From the NCBI RefSeq assembly GCF_031759225.1, contig NZ_CP134494.1, positions 1,920,501-1,984,500 of the forward strand: 64,000 nucleotides of DNA, read 5' to 3'. The position numbers and the translations under genes are program-made. Shown one piece after another: positions 33,799 to 42,631 of this stretch. Source of the stretch: Mesobacillus jeotgali (lineage in GTDB: Bacteria > Bacillota > Bacilli > Bacillales > Cytobacillaceae). The first letter of the stretch is position 1. Every line of letters begins with the position of its first letter. The notes under the pieces are model-generated. The model was not told the origin of the DNA, did no database searches, and saw only the letters and a list, made by a program, of their open reading frames with translations.

Positions 33799-34560
33799 CT
33801 ATTGATCTAACACCTTGTTCCATAAAGATATAATCTTATCAGGATTTGCCACTTCGCTAAGAATCCAGCCAGATTCGCGTTTCATAAGACCACTAAGAAG
33901 CTCAGCGGCGATACTATGCTTGCTTGGAGTGATATGTTCCTGGATACCGCTCAACTCTTTAAGGACTTCTTCGGACAGTGAGGCTGCAGCTGTCTTCAAT
34001 CCTAATTGAGCTCGTCCTGGGTTATATTTATGCAGCATTACTCTTGAGAGATTCAACATGACATGATTGAGCATATTCACTGACCATAAGTCGTTGCCTC
34101 GGGTAGCCATTTTTTTAAACTGAAAAAGAAACCAGGCAATGTCGTCAACTGCATCCTGAAATTCGCTTTCTGATAACCTGAGGTTTTGGGTAGTCATGAA
34201 TTTTGACAGTAAATCCTTAGGGTCATAAATGACTTTGAAGAAGTCTTTCTCAATGAACGTCTCCACTGTTACTGTGAACAAATCCACATGAAGCATATCT
34301 TCATAAACGGCGAGAATCTGAGGTGCAACGATGAAGATGTCATCATGAAAGAGCAATTTCCCATATGACTCCAGATGGCCGATCCGACTCTGAAGGAAAT
34401 CATCCAGATCTTTTTCATCAACAAGGCAGTATAAATCTAAATCGGAATGTTCGTCCTGTTCACCGCGTCCGACAGATCCTTTTACAAAAATAGCTTGTAC
34501 TCTTTTATCTTGTTTAAGGCTGTTCGATAAAACTTGCAGTGCATCATTTACCAGCATCAT
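33799..34560 (-). CDS. Nucleotidyltransferase-domain protein
   Basis: 253 residues. The pol-beta-type nucleotidyltransferase motif is FVKGSVGRGEQDEHSDLDLY near residue 25-44: G-S, then DLD as metal ligands. The C-terminal half is helical, as in aminoglycoside adenylyltransferases and kanamycin nucleotidyltransferases. Resistance is possible, but many Bacillus proteins of this type have no known drug target. Its first ATG follows the patatin gene's stop with no gap, so the two are translated together. Confidence 0.75.
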   Translation of the reverse strand: MMLVNDALQVLSNSLKQDKRVQAIFVKGSVGRGEQDEHSDLDLYCLVDEKDLDDFLQSRIGHLESYGKLLFHDDIFIVAPQILAVYEDMLHVDLFTVTVETFIEKDFFKVIYDPKDLLSKFMTTQNLRLSESEFQDAVDDIAWFLFQFKKMATRGNDLWSVNMLNHVMLNLSRVMLHKYNPGRAQLGLKTAAASLSEEVLKELSGIQEHITPSKHSIAAELLSGLMKRESGWILSEVANPDKIISLWNKVLDQ

Positions 34561-35412
34561 TTACTCTCCCAACCAGTTCTTCAGTGCCTCAAAACTGTCC
34601 CTCGTATCCTCATATCCAACCTCGTACAATTTGGTCAGTTTTTCAGGATTGCGTTCAACTCGTCCTACTTTAAGATCTTTGGAAGGCCTGATGACGAAAA
34701 CTTCTTCTTTGGCTTCTAGTTCCTCGATATAATCAAGCGTTTCATTATACATCTTATAGCGGGTTTCGAGTGCAGTGTGAAGCCCTGTGAATTCCTTATA
34801 CATATACCTCGGAAGCCAGGAAAAGGATGATTTTTTCTTGCGATATCCTTTTGGTTTAGTCAGGACAATGACATTTTTTAGCACACCATCAGCCTTTGCT
34901 TTCCTTACAGGTATTGGATCGGCGATGCCGCCATCCATAAGCGTCCTTCCCTGGAACTCGATGGCCGGCGCCATGAATGGCAATGTACTTGAGGCTCTGA
35001 TAATTTTGAGGAAATCTTCAGGAACAACGTTTTTATCAAAGTAAATGGGTTCACCGGTGATGCAATCCGTTGTGCCGACAAGAAACCTTTCCGTCGCGTT
35101 GTTGAATGTCTCAAAATCAAATGGAACAATCTCATTTGGCAGCTTATCGAAAATGAAGTCCATCCCGAATAATTCCTTTTTTAAAAATAAGTTCCGATAG
35201 GATATGTAATCACGATGCTGAACATAATCGATCGTAACTTGCCTGTTGCGGCCCGGCTGCCTGGCAACATAGGAAGATCCCTGGCATGCACCAGCGGAAA
35301 CCCCGATGACATACGGGAAAAATAGTTCATTTTCCAAAAAATACTCAAGTACCCCCGCAGTGTAGACACCTCTCATGCCTCCACCTTCAAGAATCAGACC
35401 ACTGCTAAACAC
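34561..35412 (-). CDS. Patatin-like phospholipase
   Basis: 283 residues from GTG 35412, preceded by GGGGGAG. The oxyanion glycine motif GGGMRGVY (10-17), nucleophile elbow GVSAG (Ser39) and the catalytic MDGGIADP (Asp160) are intact. The family includes cytosolic acyl hydrolases such as E. coli YjjU. There is no signal peptide. It is directly upstream of, and coupled with, the nucleotidyltransferase gene; a link between them is not known. Confidence 0.87.
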   Translation of the reverse strand: MFSSGLILEGGGMRGVYTAGVLEYFLENELFFPYVIGVSAGACQGSSYVARQPGRNRQVTIDYVQHRDYISYRNLFLKKELFGMDFIFDKLPNEIVPFDFETFNNATERFLVGTTDCITGEPIYFDKNVVPEDFLKIIRASSTLPFMAPAIEFQGRTLMDGGIADPIPVRKAKADGVLKNVIVLTKPKGYRKKKSSFSWLPRYMYKEFTGLHTALETRYKMYNETLDYIEELEAKEEVFVIRPSKDLKVGRVERNPEKLTKLYEVGYEDTRDSFEALKNWLGE

Positions 35413-35621
35413 GACAACTCCCCCTTATATCTATTTCTATCATTCTCATGTTGGTTTCTATAAAAATAGTCTATCACAGAGTATGCAGATTATTTAAAGT
35501 TATGATTGTAAAAAAGTATTCTCTCTGGTGTCTTCCTGTTAGTTAGGGAGCTGCGCGTCGGAAATGCTTTTGTGGAAAAATAAAACCTGATATTCGCGCT
35601 CCTACAACTACTGATGCCCTC

Positions 35622-36368
35622 TTAGTCCTCCAATAAATGATGAATCATCCTTGGCGTGTTTTCGAAAAATTGCTTCATGATGCGATAATGGTTCGTTTCT
35701 TCCAGCTTTCTTTTAAAAATGCCTTCATTACTGAATTCATAGATCGCTGCATCTGGATAGGCCATGATGATCGGGGAGTGCGTGGCGATGATCAGCTGGG
35801 AGTTGTCATTGATAAGATCATGGATCCGAGTCAGCATCGACATCTGCCTCAAAGGGGAAAGCGCTGCTTCAGGTTCATCCAAAATATAAATACCATTGCC
35901 CCGAAATCGATGCAGGAAAGTGGAGAAAAAGGCTTCACCGTGCGACTGTTCGTGTAAGGATTCTCCGCCGAATGAGTCAATGATCCTTGGGCCGAATCCC
36001 TCGCGATCCAACTCTTCTATATTCGAAGCAACATTGTAAAAACTTTCAGCACGCAGGAAAAATCCATCCTGTGGCCTTTCTATTCCTTTTACGATCCGCA
36101 AATAATTCCCTAAATCGGAATGAGAGTCATAGGTCGAGAAATTGAAATTATATGAACCGCCTTCAGGGTTAAAACCGAGTCCAACTGCAATCGCTTCAAG
36201 TAAAGTCGATTTGCCCATCCCATTTTCGCCTATCAAAAAAGTGACCTTTGGATGCAGCGTCAACTCGTCCAAAGCTTTGAAGCTAGGGAGATTGAACGGA
36301 TATTCCTGAAAGGAGGGCACTTCCTCTCTTTTAAGACTGACACTTCTGACATATTGCCAATTCAACAT
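35622..36368 (-). CDS. AAA family ATPase, ABC-type fold without membrane partner
   Basis: 248 residues. Walker A is IGENGMGKSTLLEAIA (about 46-61). The signature helix is SLHEQSHGEAFFSTF near 145, Walker B is GIYILDEPEAALSPLRQM near 162, and the H-loop reads LIIATHSPII. The short insert between Walker A and the signature places it in the predicted-ATPase (AAA_21/AAA_15-type) class, not a transporter. No nuclease or other partner is adjacent, so defence or repair roles cannot be argued. Monocistronic. Confidence 0.8.
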   Translation of the reverse strand: MLNWQYVRSVSLKREEVPSFQEYPFNLPSFKALDELTLHPKVTFLIGENGMGKSTLLEAIAVGLGFNPEGGSYNFNFSTYDSHSDLGNYLRIVKGIERPQDGFFLRAESFYNVASNIEELDREGFGPRIIDSFGGESLHEQSHGEAFFSTFLHRFRGNGIYILDEPEAALSPLRQMSMLTRIHDLINDNSQLIIATHSPIIMAYPDAAIYEFSNEGIFKRKLEETNHYRIMKQFFENTPRMIHHLLED

Positions 36369-36426
36369 ATTTCCATACCGCCTGACATAACCATTTTCTT
36401 TATTCTATCAAATCCAACTGGAAAAA

Positions 36427-36570
36427 AACCTCGAAAATTTCCAATTCGCTATAAAAATGAAAAAATCGCTATATAAAAGGGAAACTCGCTATAAAAATCA
36501 AAATGTCGCTATAAAAACGAGAAACTCGCTATAATAATAAACTTTCCGCTATATAAAATTTTTCCGTTAT
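36427..36570. repeat. Intergenic tandem array, 20-bp unit with TCGCTATAAAAA core
   Basis: The CGCTATA core begins at 36447, 36467, 36487, 36507, 36527 and 36547, each exactly 20 bp apart, followed by a divergent CGTTAT copy at 36565. The remaining bases are A-rich. It sits between the divergent AAA ATPase and YnfA genes. Confidence 0.9.
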
Positions 36571-36667
36571 CGTAAATGAATTAAAACAGGCACGCAATAG
36601 GCTGAGCACCTTAATTGATATCTTATAATTACGATATAATGCAGTTACATAACAATATAGGGAAGTG

Positions 36668-37000
36668 ATGGTCATCTTTAGTGCGATTATGTTATTCATT
36701 TTAGCTGGAATTGCTGAGATTGGCGGGGGTTATATGGTCTGGCTGTGGCTTAGGGAGGGAAAACCCGTTTATTGGGGAATTGGAGGAGGACTGGCACTTG
36801 CCATCTACGGGGTGATCGCAACGTTTCAATCCTTTCCGTCATTTGGCAGGGTTTACGCTGCCTACGGTGGTGTCTTCATCGTTTTGTCTGTACTATGGGG
36901 ATGGGGCATTGATAAGAAAACACCGGATCTATACGATTGGCTTGGCGCAGGGATATGTATAATAGGTGTTTCGGTCATGCTGTTTGCTCCAAGGCAGTAA
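36668..37000 (+). CDS. YnfA/UPF0060 family membrane protein
   Basis: 110 residues, four predicted helices, with the YnfA sequence pattern [20 protein letters not shown] near 15 and [20 protein letters not shown] near 64. YnfA belongs to the small multidrug resistance-like fold. AGGGAAG lies close to the ATG, and GTG 36665 is a near alternative start. Transport activity is inferred only from the fold. Confidence 0.85.
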   Translation: MVIFSAIMLFILAGIAEIGGGYMVWLWLREGKPVYWGIGGGLALAIYGVIATFQSFPSFGRVYAAYGGVFIVLSVLWGWGIDKKTPDLYDWLGAGICIIGVSVMLFAPRQ

Positions 37001-37115
37001 AGGGGGGAGAGGAAGTTGAAAAAGAAATACAGTAGATTGGATCTGCATGTATACCTCCCATCCTGTTTTTTTTCAGTAAAATAGGGAAAAACATACGTAT
37101 CCCGGAACTTCTCTT

Positions 37116-37144
37116 TTGCATAAATTTAGCAGTTCTGGGATAAT
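37116..37144 (+). promoter_or_regulatory. Sigma-A type promoter of the glutaredoxin gene
   Basis: TTGCAT (37116-37121), 17-base spacer, GATAAT (37139-37144); the expected 5' leader is about 30 bases, ending in AAGGAGG. Confidence 0.6.
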
Positions 37145-37182
37145 ACATTATAGGGTATATAAACTATAAGGAGGCATTTATA

Positions 37183-37416
37183 ATGAACGATATCACGGTT
37201 TACACCACCAATACTTGACCTTACTGCACAATGATGAAACAATTCCTTGAGGGTCAAGGATTAAACTACAAAGAGGTAAATGTACAATACGATCAAGATG
37301 CTGCGCAAAAACTGGTTGAAGAAACTGGCCAGTTGGGTGTGCCGCAAACGAAGGTGAATGGCAACTGGGTTCTTGGTTTTGATCCGGATACGCTGATGGA
37401 GTATGTGAAAAAATAA
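37183..37416 (+). CDS. Glutaredoxin-family protein with in-frame TGA at the first active-site Cys (selenoprotein or nonsense mutation)
   Basis: AAGGAGG precedes ATG 37183. The frame runs 77 codons to TAA 37416, broken only by TGA at 37216-37218, which is codon 12. It reads YTTNT-TGA-PYCTMMKQFLE, so the CPYC glutaredoxin motif would be UPYC. The rest is a normal small glutaredoxin: a GVPQT cis-Pro turn and GFDPDTLMEYV at the end. Downstream of the TGA, TCCTTGA-GGG-TCAAGGA (37244-37260) forms a hairpin whose loop starts 32 bases on. If read as Sec the protein is an active redox enzyme; if not, the gene is dead by one base. Confidence 0.7.
37244..37260 (+). promoter_or_regulatory. SECIS-like hairpin after the TGA codon
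   Basis: A 7-bp stem TCCTTGA/TCAAGGA with loop GGG. Distance from TGA to loop (32 bases) and a G at the loop start fit the published bacterial SECIS rule of about 16-37 nucleotides. The same bases encode FLEGQG, so the hairpin could be coincidental. Confidence 0.4.
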
Positions 37417-37427
37417 TCCATCTTATT

Positions 37428-37454
37428 AAAAAGAGGCTTCTGCCTCTTTTTTGT
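37428..37454 (+). terminator. Terminator of the glutaredoxin gene
   Basis: AAAGAGGC and GCCTCTTT pair over a 4-nt loop, followed by T residues. Confidence 0.85.
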
Positions 37455-37535
37455 TTTGACTTTTAAAGAAGAAGGATTTCCAATGTTCTATGTGGAAATA
37501 GAATCCAATAGAATAGTTTGGAAAGGATGTGCCAT

Positions 37536-38081
37536 ATGGTAAAAGAGCGCAGTGAGATGTGGGAATGGATGAAGGCCTTTCTTATCGCGATTGTATTAGC
37601 TTTTGTTGTTAGAAGCTTTTTAATGACGCCAATCGAGGTAAAAGGTGCCTCTATGGAGCCAACTTTACATAGTCAGGAAAGGATGTTCGTAACAAAAATC
37701 GGTGAACCGAAACGGTTTGATATCGTTGTTTTCCATGCAACCGAGGACAAGGATTATATCAAACGGGTCATCGGGCTTCCTGGCGATCGGGTTGAATACA
37801 AAGATGATGTGTTATATATAAATGGAAAGCCATATGACGAACCATATCTAAATGAAAGTAAAAAGCAAATTCCTTATGGACTGCTCACGGGTTCTTTTAC
37901 CTTAAGCGAAACACCTGTTGGCAGTGAAGTTGTTCCAGAGGGACATGTTTTTGTGCTAGGGGATAACAGAAGAAATAGCAGGGATAGCCGCCATATTGGA
38001 GCGGTCCCAATTGATAGTATAGTGGGGACGACAAAGTTTGTTTTTTATCCGCTAAAAGAAATGAAGATTCTTGGTGAATGA
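37536..38081 (+). CDS. lepB: Type I signal peptidase
   Basis: ATG 37536 is preferred, eight bases after AAGGA; 181 residues. One N-terminal membrane anchor at about 12-30 precedes the catalytic domain. Ser39 lies in VKGASMEPTL (box B) and the general-base Lys76 in DYIKRVIGLPGD (box D); box E reads VLGDNRRNSRDSRHIG. It removes signal peptides from secreted proteins at the outer membrane face. This is one of probably several paralogues, as in B. subtilis (SipS to SipW). Single gene. Confidence 0.93.
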   Translation: MVKERSEMWEWMKAFLIAIVLAFVVRSFLMTPIEVKGASMEPTLHSQERMFVTKIGEPKRFDIVVFHATEDKDYIKRVIGLPGDRVEYKDDVLYINGKPYDEPYLNESKKQIPYGLLTGSFTLSETPVGSEVVPEGHVFVLGDNRRNSRDSRHIGAVPIDSIVGTTKFVFYPLKEMKILGE

Positions 38082-38096
38082 TCATAGATTAGGTGA

Positions 38097-38131
38097 GCGC
38101 GTTGATTCTGCGGAGTCAGCGCGTTTTTTAT
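38097..38131 (+). terminator. Terminator of the signal peptidase gene
   Basis: GCGCGTTGA and TCAGCGCGT pair with two G-T, followed by a long T-rich run. Confidence 0.8.
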
Positions 38132-38342
38132 TTTTGGGGCTAGTTTAGTTAGTACACTTAAGGGTAATGTAATAGGAAAATATGGCAGTTTCATTTAATG
38201 ACTTATAACGATTGATTCATACATAATACCTGGAACACAATTTTCAATCAATGAATTCATTTTATTAAAATGAAACAGTGACTGTATAAATTTCCCAACG
38301 GGAGATACGATAAGGGTGACGAATTTAAGGAGGTTTTTCAAT

Positions 38343-39725
38343 TTGGCTGAGAGCAAGGATAAAAACACTTCGAACGGTGAAGAAATGAAGCGTGAGAAGT
38401 TGACGACACGCCAGGGACATCCTGTTAGAGATAACCAAAACATCCGTACTGTTGGCAATCGTGGTCCGGCGACTCTTGAGAATTATCATTTTATCGAAAA
38501 AATTTCTCATTTTGATCGCGAGGAAGTACCTGAACGTGTGGTGCATGCACGTGGTTCTGGTGCATTCGGTTATTTTGAGACCTACGGAAAAGTGGGAAAT
38601 GAGCCAGTTGAGAAGTATACTCGTGCGAAAGTTTTTTCAGGTGCGGGGAAAAAGACTCCTCTTATGGTCCGTTTCTCAACCGTTGCAGGAGCAAAGGATT
38701 CACCGGAAACAGCACGTGATCCTCGTGGCTTTGCCGCTAAAATGTATACAGAAGATGGAAACTGGGATTTAGTCGGCAATAACCTTAAGATTTTCTTCAT
38801 CCGTGATGCGATGAAATTTCCCGACATGATTCACGCCTTTAAGGCTGATCCAGCATCCAATGTGCCGAATCCTGAGCGGATGTTTGATTTTGTCTCAAGA
38901 AAACCTGAAGCTACACATATGATTACCTTCGTATTCTCGCCATGGGGTATTCCAGCTACATATCGCCATATGCAGGGTTCTGGTGTAAATACTTATAAAT
39001 GGGTAAATGAGAAAGGCGAGGCTGTGCTCGTAAAGTATCACTGGGAGCCGAAGCAAGGGATCCGGAACCTGACTCAGGAAGAAGCCAATGAAATCCAGGC
39101 GAAAAATGTCGGCCATGCAACCCAGGATCTATATGAAGCGATTGAACGCGGCGACTATCCGGAATGGGAGCTCTTTGTCCAGATCATGGAGGATAATTAC
39201 CATCCAGAACTTGATTTCGATCCGCTCGATGACACGAAACTATGGCCAGAGGATCAGTTCCCATGGCTTCCAGTCGGACGTATGGTTCTTGATCGCAATC
39301 CAGTTGACTTTCATTCTGAAATTGAGCAAGCTGCCTTTGGTACTGGAGTGCTGGTTGATGGAATGGACTTCTCGGATGATAAAATGCTGCAGGGCCGTAC
39401 CTTCTCTTACTCAGATACACAGCGATACCGCATTGGTGCCAACTATCTGAAATTGCCGGTGAATGCACCGAAAGCGCCTGTACGTACGAACCAGCATCGC
39501 GGCCAGATGGATACACGCGACCCGAAAGAGTCTGGGGACAATCCACATATCAACTATGAACCATCCATGCTCGGAGGCTTCGAGGAAACGGGTAATGAAG
39601 GGCATCCGCCACATCAGCCATCTTACAATGCAGCGGTAGTTAGTGAGCCAATTGATCGTCCAATCAACTACGGACAAGCTGGTCACACATATCGCAGTTT
39701 TGATGATTGGGAGCGTGACGAGTGA
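38343..39725 (+). CDS. katX: Heme catalase, KatX-like, main part of a split gene
   Basis: Start at TTG 38343, nine bases after AAGGAGG. The frame gives 460 residues. Catalase motifs are [17 protein letters not shown] (distal His), [37 protein letters not shown], and the heme-side [18 protein letters not shown] with the proximal Tyr. It stops after DDWERDE, just where relatives continue with a C-terminal helical domain; that continuation is found in the -1 frame starting at 39722. B. subtilis KatX is 547 residues; 460 plus 92 here gives about 552. KatX protects germinating spores from H2O2. Confidence 0.9.
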   Translation: MAESKDKNTSNGEEMKREKLTTRQGHPVRDNQNIRTVGNRGPATLENYHFIEKISHFDREEVPERVVHARGSGAFGYFETYGKVGNEPVEKYTRAKVFSGAGKKTPLMVRFSTVAGAKDSPETARDPRGFAAKMYTEDGNWDLVGNNLKIFFIRDAMKFPDMIHAFKADPASNVPNPERMFDFVSRKPEATHMITFVFSPWGIPATYRHMQGSGVNTYKWVNEKGEAVLVKYHWEPKQGIRNLTQEEANEIQAKNVGHATQDLYEAIERGDYPEWELFVQIMEDNYHPELDFDPLDDTKLWPEDQFPWLPVGRMVLDRNPVDFHSEIEQAAFGTGVLVDGMDFSDDKMLQGRTFSYSDTQRYRIGANYLKLPVNAPKAPVRTNQHRGQMDTRDPKESGDNPHINYEPSMLGGFEETGNEGHPPHQPSYNAAVVSEPIDRPINYGQAGHTYRSFDDWERDE

Positions 39726-40000
39726 TCAAAAACCTCTCTGAAGCCCTGGCGGCATGCAACAAGAAAATCCAGGACGCAATGATCGAGCACTTCACTCAAG
39801 CGGATGAAGATTATGGCCGCCGCGTGAAGGAAGGGATTGAAATGCGTGTGAAGGAACTGAAAGAAATGGCCAAGGAAGACAATGTTCCAGGCCGGGAATC
39901 TGGCAACTCGAAGTATGGACAAGGTGGACAAGGATCATTATCAGCCAACGAAGCAACAAAAGATGCTGTGAAGAAAAGCCGCGAAACGGGCCCTTACTAA
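39722..40000 (+). pseudogene. katX: C-terminal domain of the split catalase, in the -1 frame
   Basis: 92 residues from GTG 39722, which overlaps the upstream stop by four bases (GTGA). It reads [20 protein letters not shown] then IEHFTQADEDYGRRVKEGIE, the usual catalase C-terminal helices. A further Gly/Lys-rich tail follows. GGGAG lies 8 bases before the GTG, so a separate polypeptide could be made by reinitiation. Either one base was lost or gained in the gene (or in the assembly), or the protein is truly made as two chains. Confidence 0.75.
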
Positions 40001-40003
40001 TGT

Positions 40004-40042
40004 AAAAAGGCTGCATAGAGTTATATCTCTGTGCAGCTTTTT
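40004..40042 (+). terminator. Terminator of the catalase locus
   Basis: AAAAAGGCTGCATAGAG and CTCTGTGCAGCTTTTT pair over a 6-nt loop. Confidence 0.85.
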
Positions 40043-40074
40043 CATTTAAATTTCTTAAAAGGGATTCTGCCTCA

Positions 40075-40248
40075 TTAAATAATCGGATAATACTGTTCAT
40101 ATCGTGGGTAGGCATAATAAGGCGGCCGCAATCCAATTTTGGGCATCTCGAACCTTACACTATTGTCATTATAAAGGACTTTCACCTTCTCGTTGGACTG
40201 ATTGAGTAACAACAATTTTACCTCCGGAGTGTATTGTGAGTTCTGCAT
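40075..40248 (-). CDS. 57-residue protein with Tyr/Pro-rich C-terminus
   Basis: Minus-strand frame from ATG 40248 (GAGGAGGAG upstream) to TAA 40075, too short for a 60-codon cutoff. It begins MQNSQYTPEVKLLLLNQSNE, a predicted beta/alpha start, and ends RPPYYAYPRYEQYYPII, rich in Tyr and Pro. Low-complexity tails of this kind occur in spore-coat and surface proteins, so a coat role is a guess. It lies between the catalase terminator and the divergent SDR gene. No known family is evident. Confidence 0.6.
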   Translation of the reverse strand: MQNSQYTPEVKLLLLNQSNEKVKVLYNDNSVRFEMPKIGLRPPYYAYPRYEQYYPII

Positions 40249-40382
40249 ATCATTCTCCTCCTCGCTACAGCTTCACTTCACATTATTCAGCAACAGCAAG
40301 TTTGACACCTTTCATTGCCAAGCACGATAGGCATCTGCCCAACATATCCTGATTCAGAATGTAAAGTCTCAGGAGGTTACTG

Positions 40383-41297
40383 ATGTCGAACGATGAAAAG
40401 CAAACCTACCCGATGCATCCGAATTACGGCAAGATTACTCAATATGTGGAAGTGGCCCTTACGGTTCCTGAACAGAGGCAGCTGCGTCAGCCTGGTGTGG
40501 AGAGTCTGATGATTCCACGGCCGATTGTTGAAAATCCCCATTACAAAGGGAGCGGGAAACTAAAAGGAAAGGTCGCGCTGATTACCGGTGGGGACAGTGG
40601 AATGGGGGCGGCAGTCGCGATCGCTTTTGCGAAAGAGGGGGCTGATGTGGCAATTGCCTACTTGGATGAACATGAAGATGCCAGCCGCACGAAGACAAGA
40701 ATTGAAGAGGTCGGCCAGCGCTGCTTGCTTTTGCCAGGTGATTTGCGGAACAAACAGCAATGTATCGACATTGTTGAGAAAACAGTTGAGACATTCAATC
40801 AGCTGGATATTCTCTGCAACCATGTTGGCATCCAATTTCAACAGATGAGTCTTCTGGATATAACAGATGAACAGTTCGATGATACCTTCAAGGTCAATAT
40901 CTACTCTCATTTTTATACGACCAGGGCTGCTCTGCCCCATTTAAAAGCAGGAAGTTCCATCATTAACACGGCTTCGGTCGTTGCCTATTACGGTCACGAC
41001 CAGCTGATTGATTACAGTGCAACAAAAGCTGCGAATGTCGGTTTTACGAGAGCATTGGCCAATAACCTGGTTGATAGGGGCATTCGAGTTAATTCTGTTG
41101 CACCAGGAAGGTTCTGGACGCCATTGATTCCATCAAGCTTTTCGGCAGACCAGGTAGCTCTTGCCGGAAATCCGATGGAACGTCAAGGCCAGCCATTCGA
41201 AATTGCACCGACCTTCGTATACCTGGCATCCGACGATTCGCGTTTCGTCACGGGGCAGACACTCCATGTAAATGGGGGACAGGTAACAGGATCGTGA
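40383..41297 (+). CDS. Short-chain dehydrogenase/reductase (YhdF/YdaD type)
   Basis: 304 residues with CAGGAGG before the ATG. A 60-residue N-terminal extension rich in Pro precedes the Rossmann fold, typical of the Bacillus general-stress SDRs. The cofactor motif is [17 protein letters not shown] near 67, and the catalytic Tyr-Lys pair is [12 protein letters not shown] near 215. The NNAG motif is changed to CNHVG near 148. Substrate unknown; stress control is inferred from relatives. Confidence 0.85.
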   Translation: MSNDEKQTYPMHPNYGKITQYVEVALTVPEQRQLRQPGVESLMIPRPIVENPHYKGSGKLKGKVALITGGDSGMGAAVAIAFAKEGADVAIAYLDEHEDASRTKTRIEEVGQRCLLLPGDLRNKQQCIDIVEKTVETFNQLDILCNHVGIQFQQMSLLDITDEQFDDTFKVNIYSHFYTTRAALPHLKAGSSIINTASVVAYYGHDQLIDYSATKAANVGFTRALANNLVDRGIRVNSVAPGRFWTPLIPSSFSADQVALAGNPMERQGQPFEIAPTFVYLASDDSRFVTGQTLHVNGGQVTGS

Positions 41298-41488
41298 CGT
41301 AAGCATGGGAATCCATCTCATGCTTTTTTATTTCAAAAGTTATTTACGCTTTGATGGTTGCGTTTCATACATACTCCGGCAAAATTGAGGAATTTGGGAG
41401 GAATTGAAAGATAATAAGTCGAATAAATGATTGATAATAAATCTCAATTTTCTTTTTTACATAATTCTATTACTAGTAGGTGAATGAA

Positions 41489-42505
41489 ATGGAGATGCAA
41501 AAGAGTCTTGTTGTTGGCGGTGTGGAATTGAAGTGGGATTTAGCGAGTGGAAAGGTATTGTTTGAAGGAGGGGATGTCGTATTTTTCTGGGTGTCTGCCA
41601 TGAAAACCTTCTTCGATACAATTAATGAAATTTCTGGTGAAGAAGCTACGAACCTTGTTCTTGAAGCCACAGGTTTCCGTCAGGGAATCATAGTGGGCGA
41701 AGGGTTCAAGGAAATGAAAAATATTGATACCTCCAATGTAGTCGATTGGCTGTCAAACACGTATGTTCCTGCTGGTTGGGGATATGTGAAAGTTAATGAA
41801 ATCGATCAGGAAAATAATGCATTCACTTTATATATCAAGGATGACTGGGAATATAAAATGAATAATCTGAGTGAACAGCCCAAAGACGGTATTTTTGTGC
41901 CCGCACATTATGCTGGTGTATTTACAGGTCTATTTGGGATGAAGTTTTGGTATAAAATAATTCAGCATCAAAGTGCCAATAATGAATATACAATTGTCGA
42001 ATACTTCCCATCTGAGGTCGATATTCAGCAAAATATCCGGAACATGGCCAGGAAGCAAGAGGCTGAACAAATTATGCAGCTTGAGGCACTGGTAGAAGAA
42101 AAAACGAGAGCACTTCAAAATCTGGTAAAAGAGCTTTCTTCACCGCTAATCCCGGTACTTGATGGAATCGTCGTGGTTCCTTTGATTGGAAGATATGATG
42201 AAGATCGAGCGGAAGACCTGATTCAGAACACATTGAACCATTTGCCGACATACCAGGCAAGATACGTTCTTCTCGATTTAACAGGGTTGAATAAAGACAT
42301 TTCTAGTTACACGGCAGAATTAATCGATAAATTGGGATCAGCTGCACGCCTCCTCGGTGTAGAAGTCATCCTGGTCGGAATATCGGCAGAATTGGCCATG
42401 ACAATATCCCACACACTGACTCACCTGAAAAAATATGAATGCATGCAAACTCTTCAGCATGGCATTTACTATGCCCTTGGTAAAAGCGGCCGCAGAATCG
42501 TTTGA
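41489..42505 (+). CDS. V4R-like plus STAS-domain protein (RsbR-type co-antagonist)
   Basis: Start at ATG 41489 or GTG 41480. The N-terminal 190 residues resemble a V4R/XylR N-terminal ligand-binding fold, with VLEATGFRQGIIVGEGF and GWGYVKVNEIDQENNAFTLYI. A coiled linker at about 190-215 leads to a C-terminal STAS domain (about 222-335): PLIPVLDGIVVVPLIGRYDE and ARYVLLDLTGLNKDISSY. In STAS proteins of the RsbR type, the Ser/Thr after DLTG is a phosphorylation site; here it is LTGLNKDIS. A stressosome-like sensor is likely, its signal unknown. Confidence 0.75.
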   Translation: MEMQKSLVVGGVELKWDLASGKVLFEGGDVVFFWVSAMKTFFDTINEISGEEATNLVLEATGFRQGIIVGEGFKEMKNIDTSNVVDWLSNTYVPAGWGYVKVNEIDQENNAFTLYIKDDWEYKMNNLSEQPKDGIFVPAHYAGVFTGLFGMKFWYKIIQHQSANNEYTIVEYFPSEVDIQQNIRNMARKQEAEQIMQLEALVEEKTRALQNLVKELSSPLIPVLDGIVVVPLIGRYDEDRAEDLIQNTLNHLPTYQARYVLLDLTGLNKDISSYTAELIDKLGSAARLLGVEVILVGISAELAMTISHTLTHLKKYECMQTLQHGIYYALGKSGRRIV

Positions 42506-42556
42506 GAAAAGTAAATCCTTTAGCTGTTCAGAACAGAAAATTAACTGATCCTAACA

Positions 42557-42596
42557 AAAAGCAGTCCTCATTCGAAAAAGAATTGGACTGTTTCTT
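42557..42596 (+). terminator. Terminator of the V4R-STAS gene
   Basis: AGCAGTCC pairs with GGACTGTT, extended by ATTC/GAAT, followed by T-rich sequence. Confidence 0.7.
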
Positions 42597-42631
42597 TATG
42601 AGTATAAAAGAGGAATACAAGGTGGATTTAT

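Noticed and set aside
35622..36368. Phage-defence ATPase system
   Set aside because: The ATPase has no nuclease, TOPRIM or reverse-transcriptase partner next to it.
37001..37086. 22-codon leader peptide starting at TTG near 37016
   Set aside because: It has a fair ribosome site but ends before the glutaredoxin promoter, so it cannot be a leader for it; no other support.
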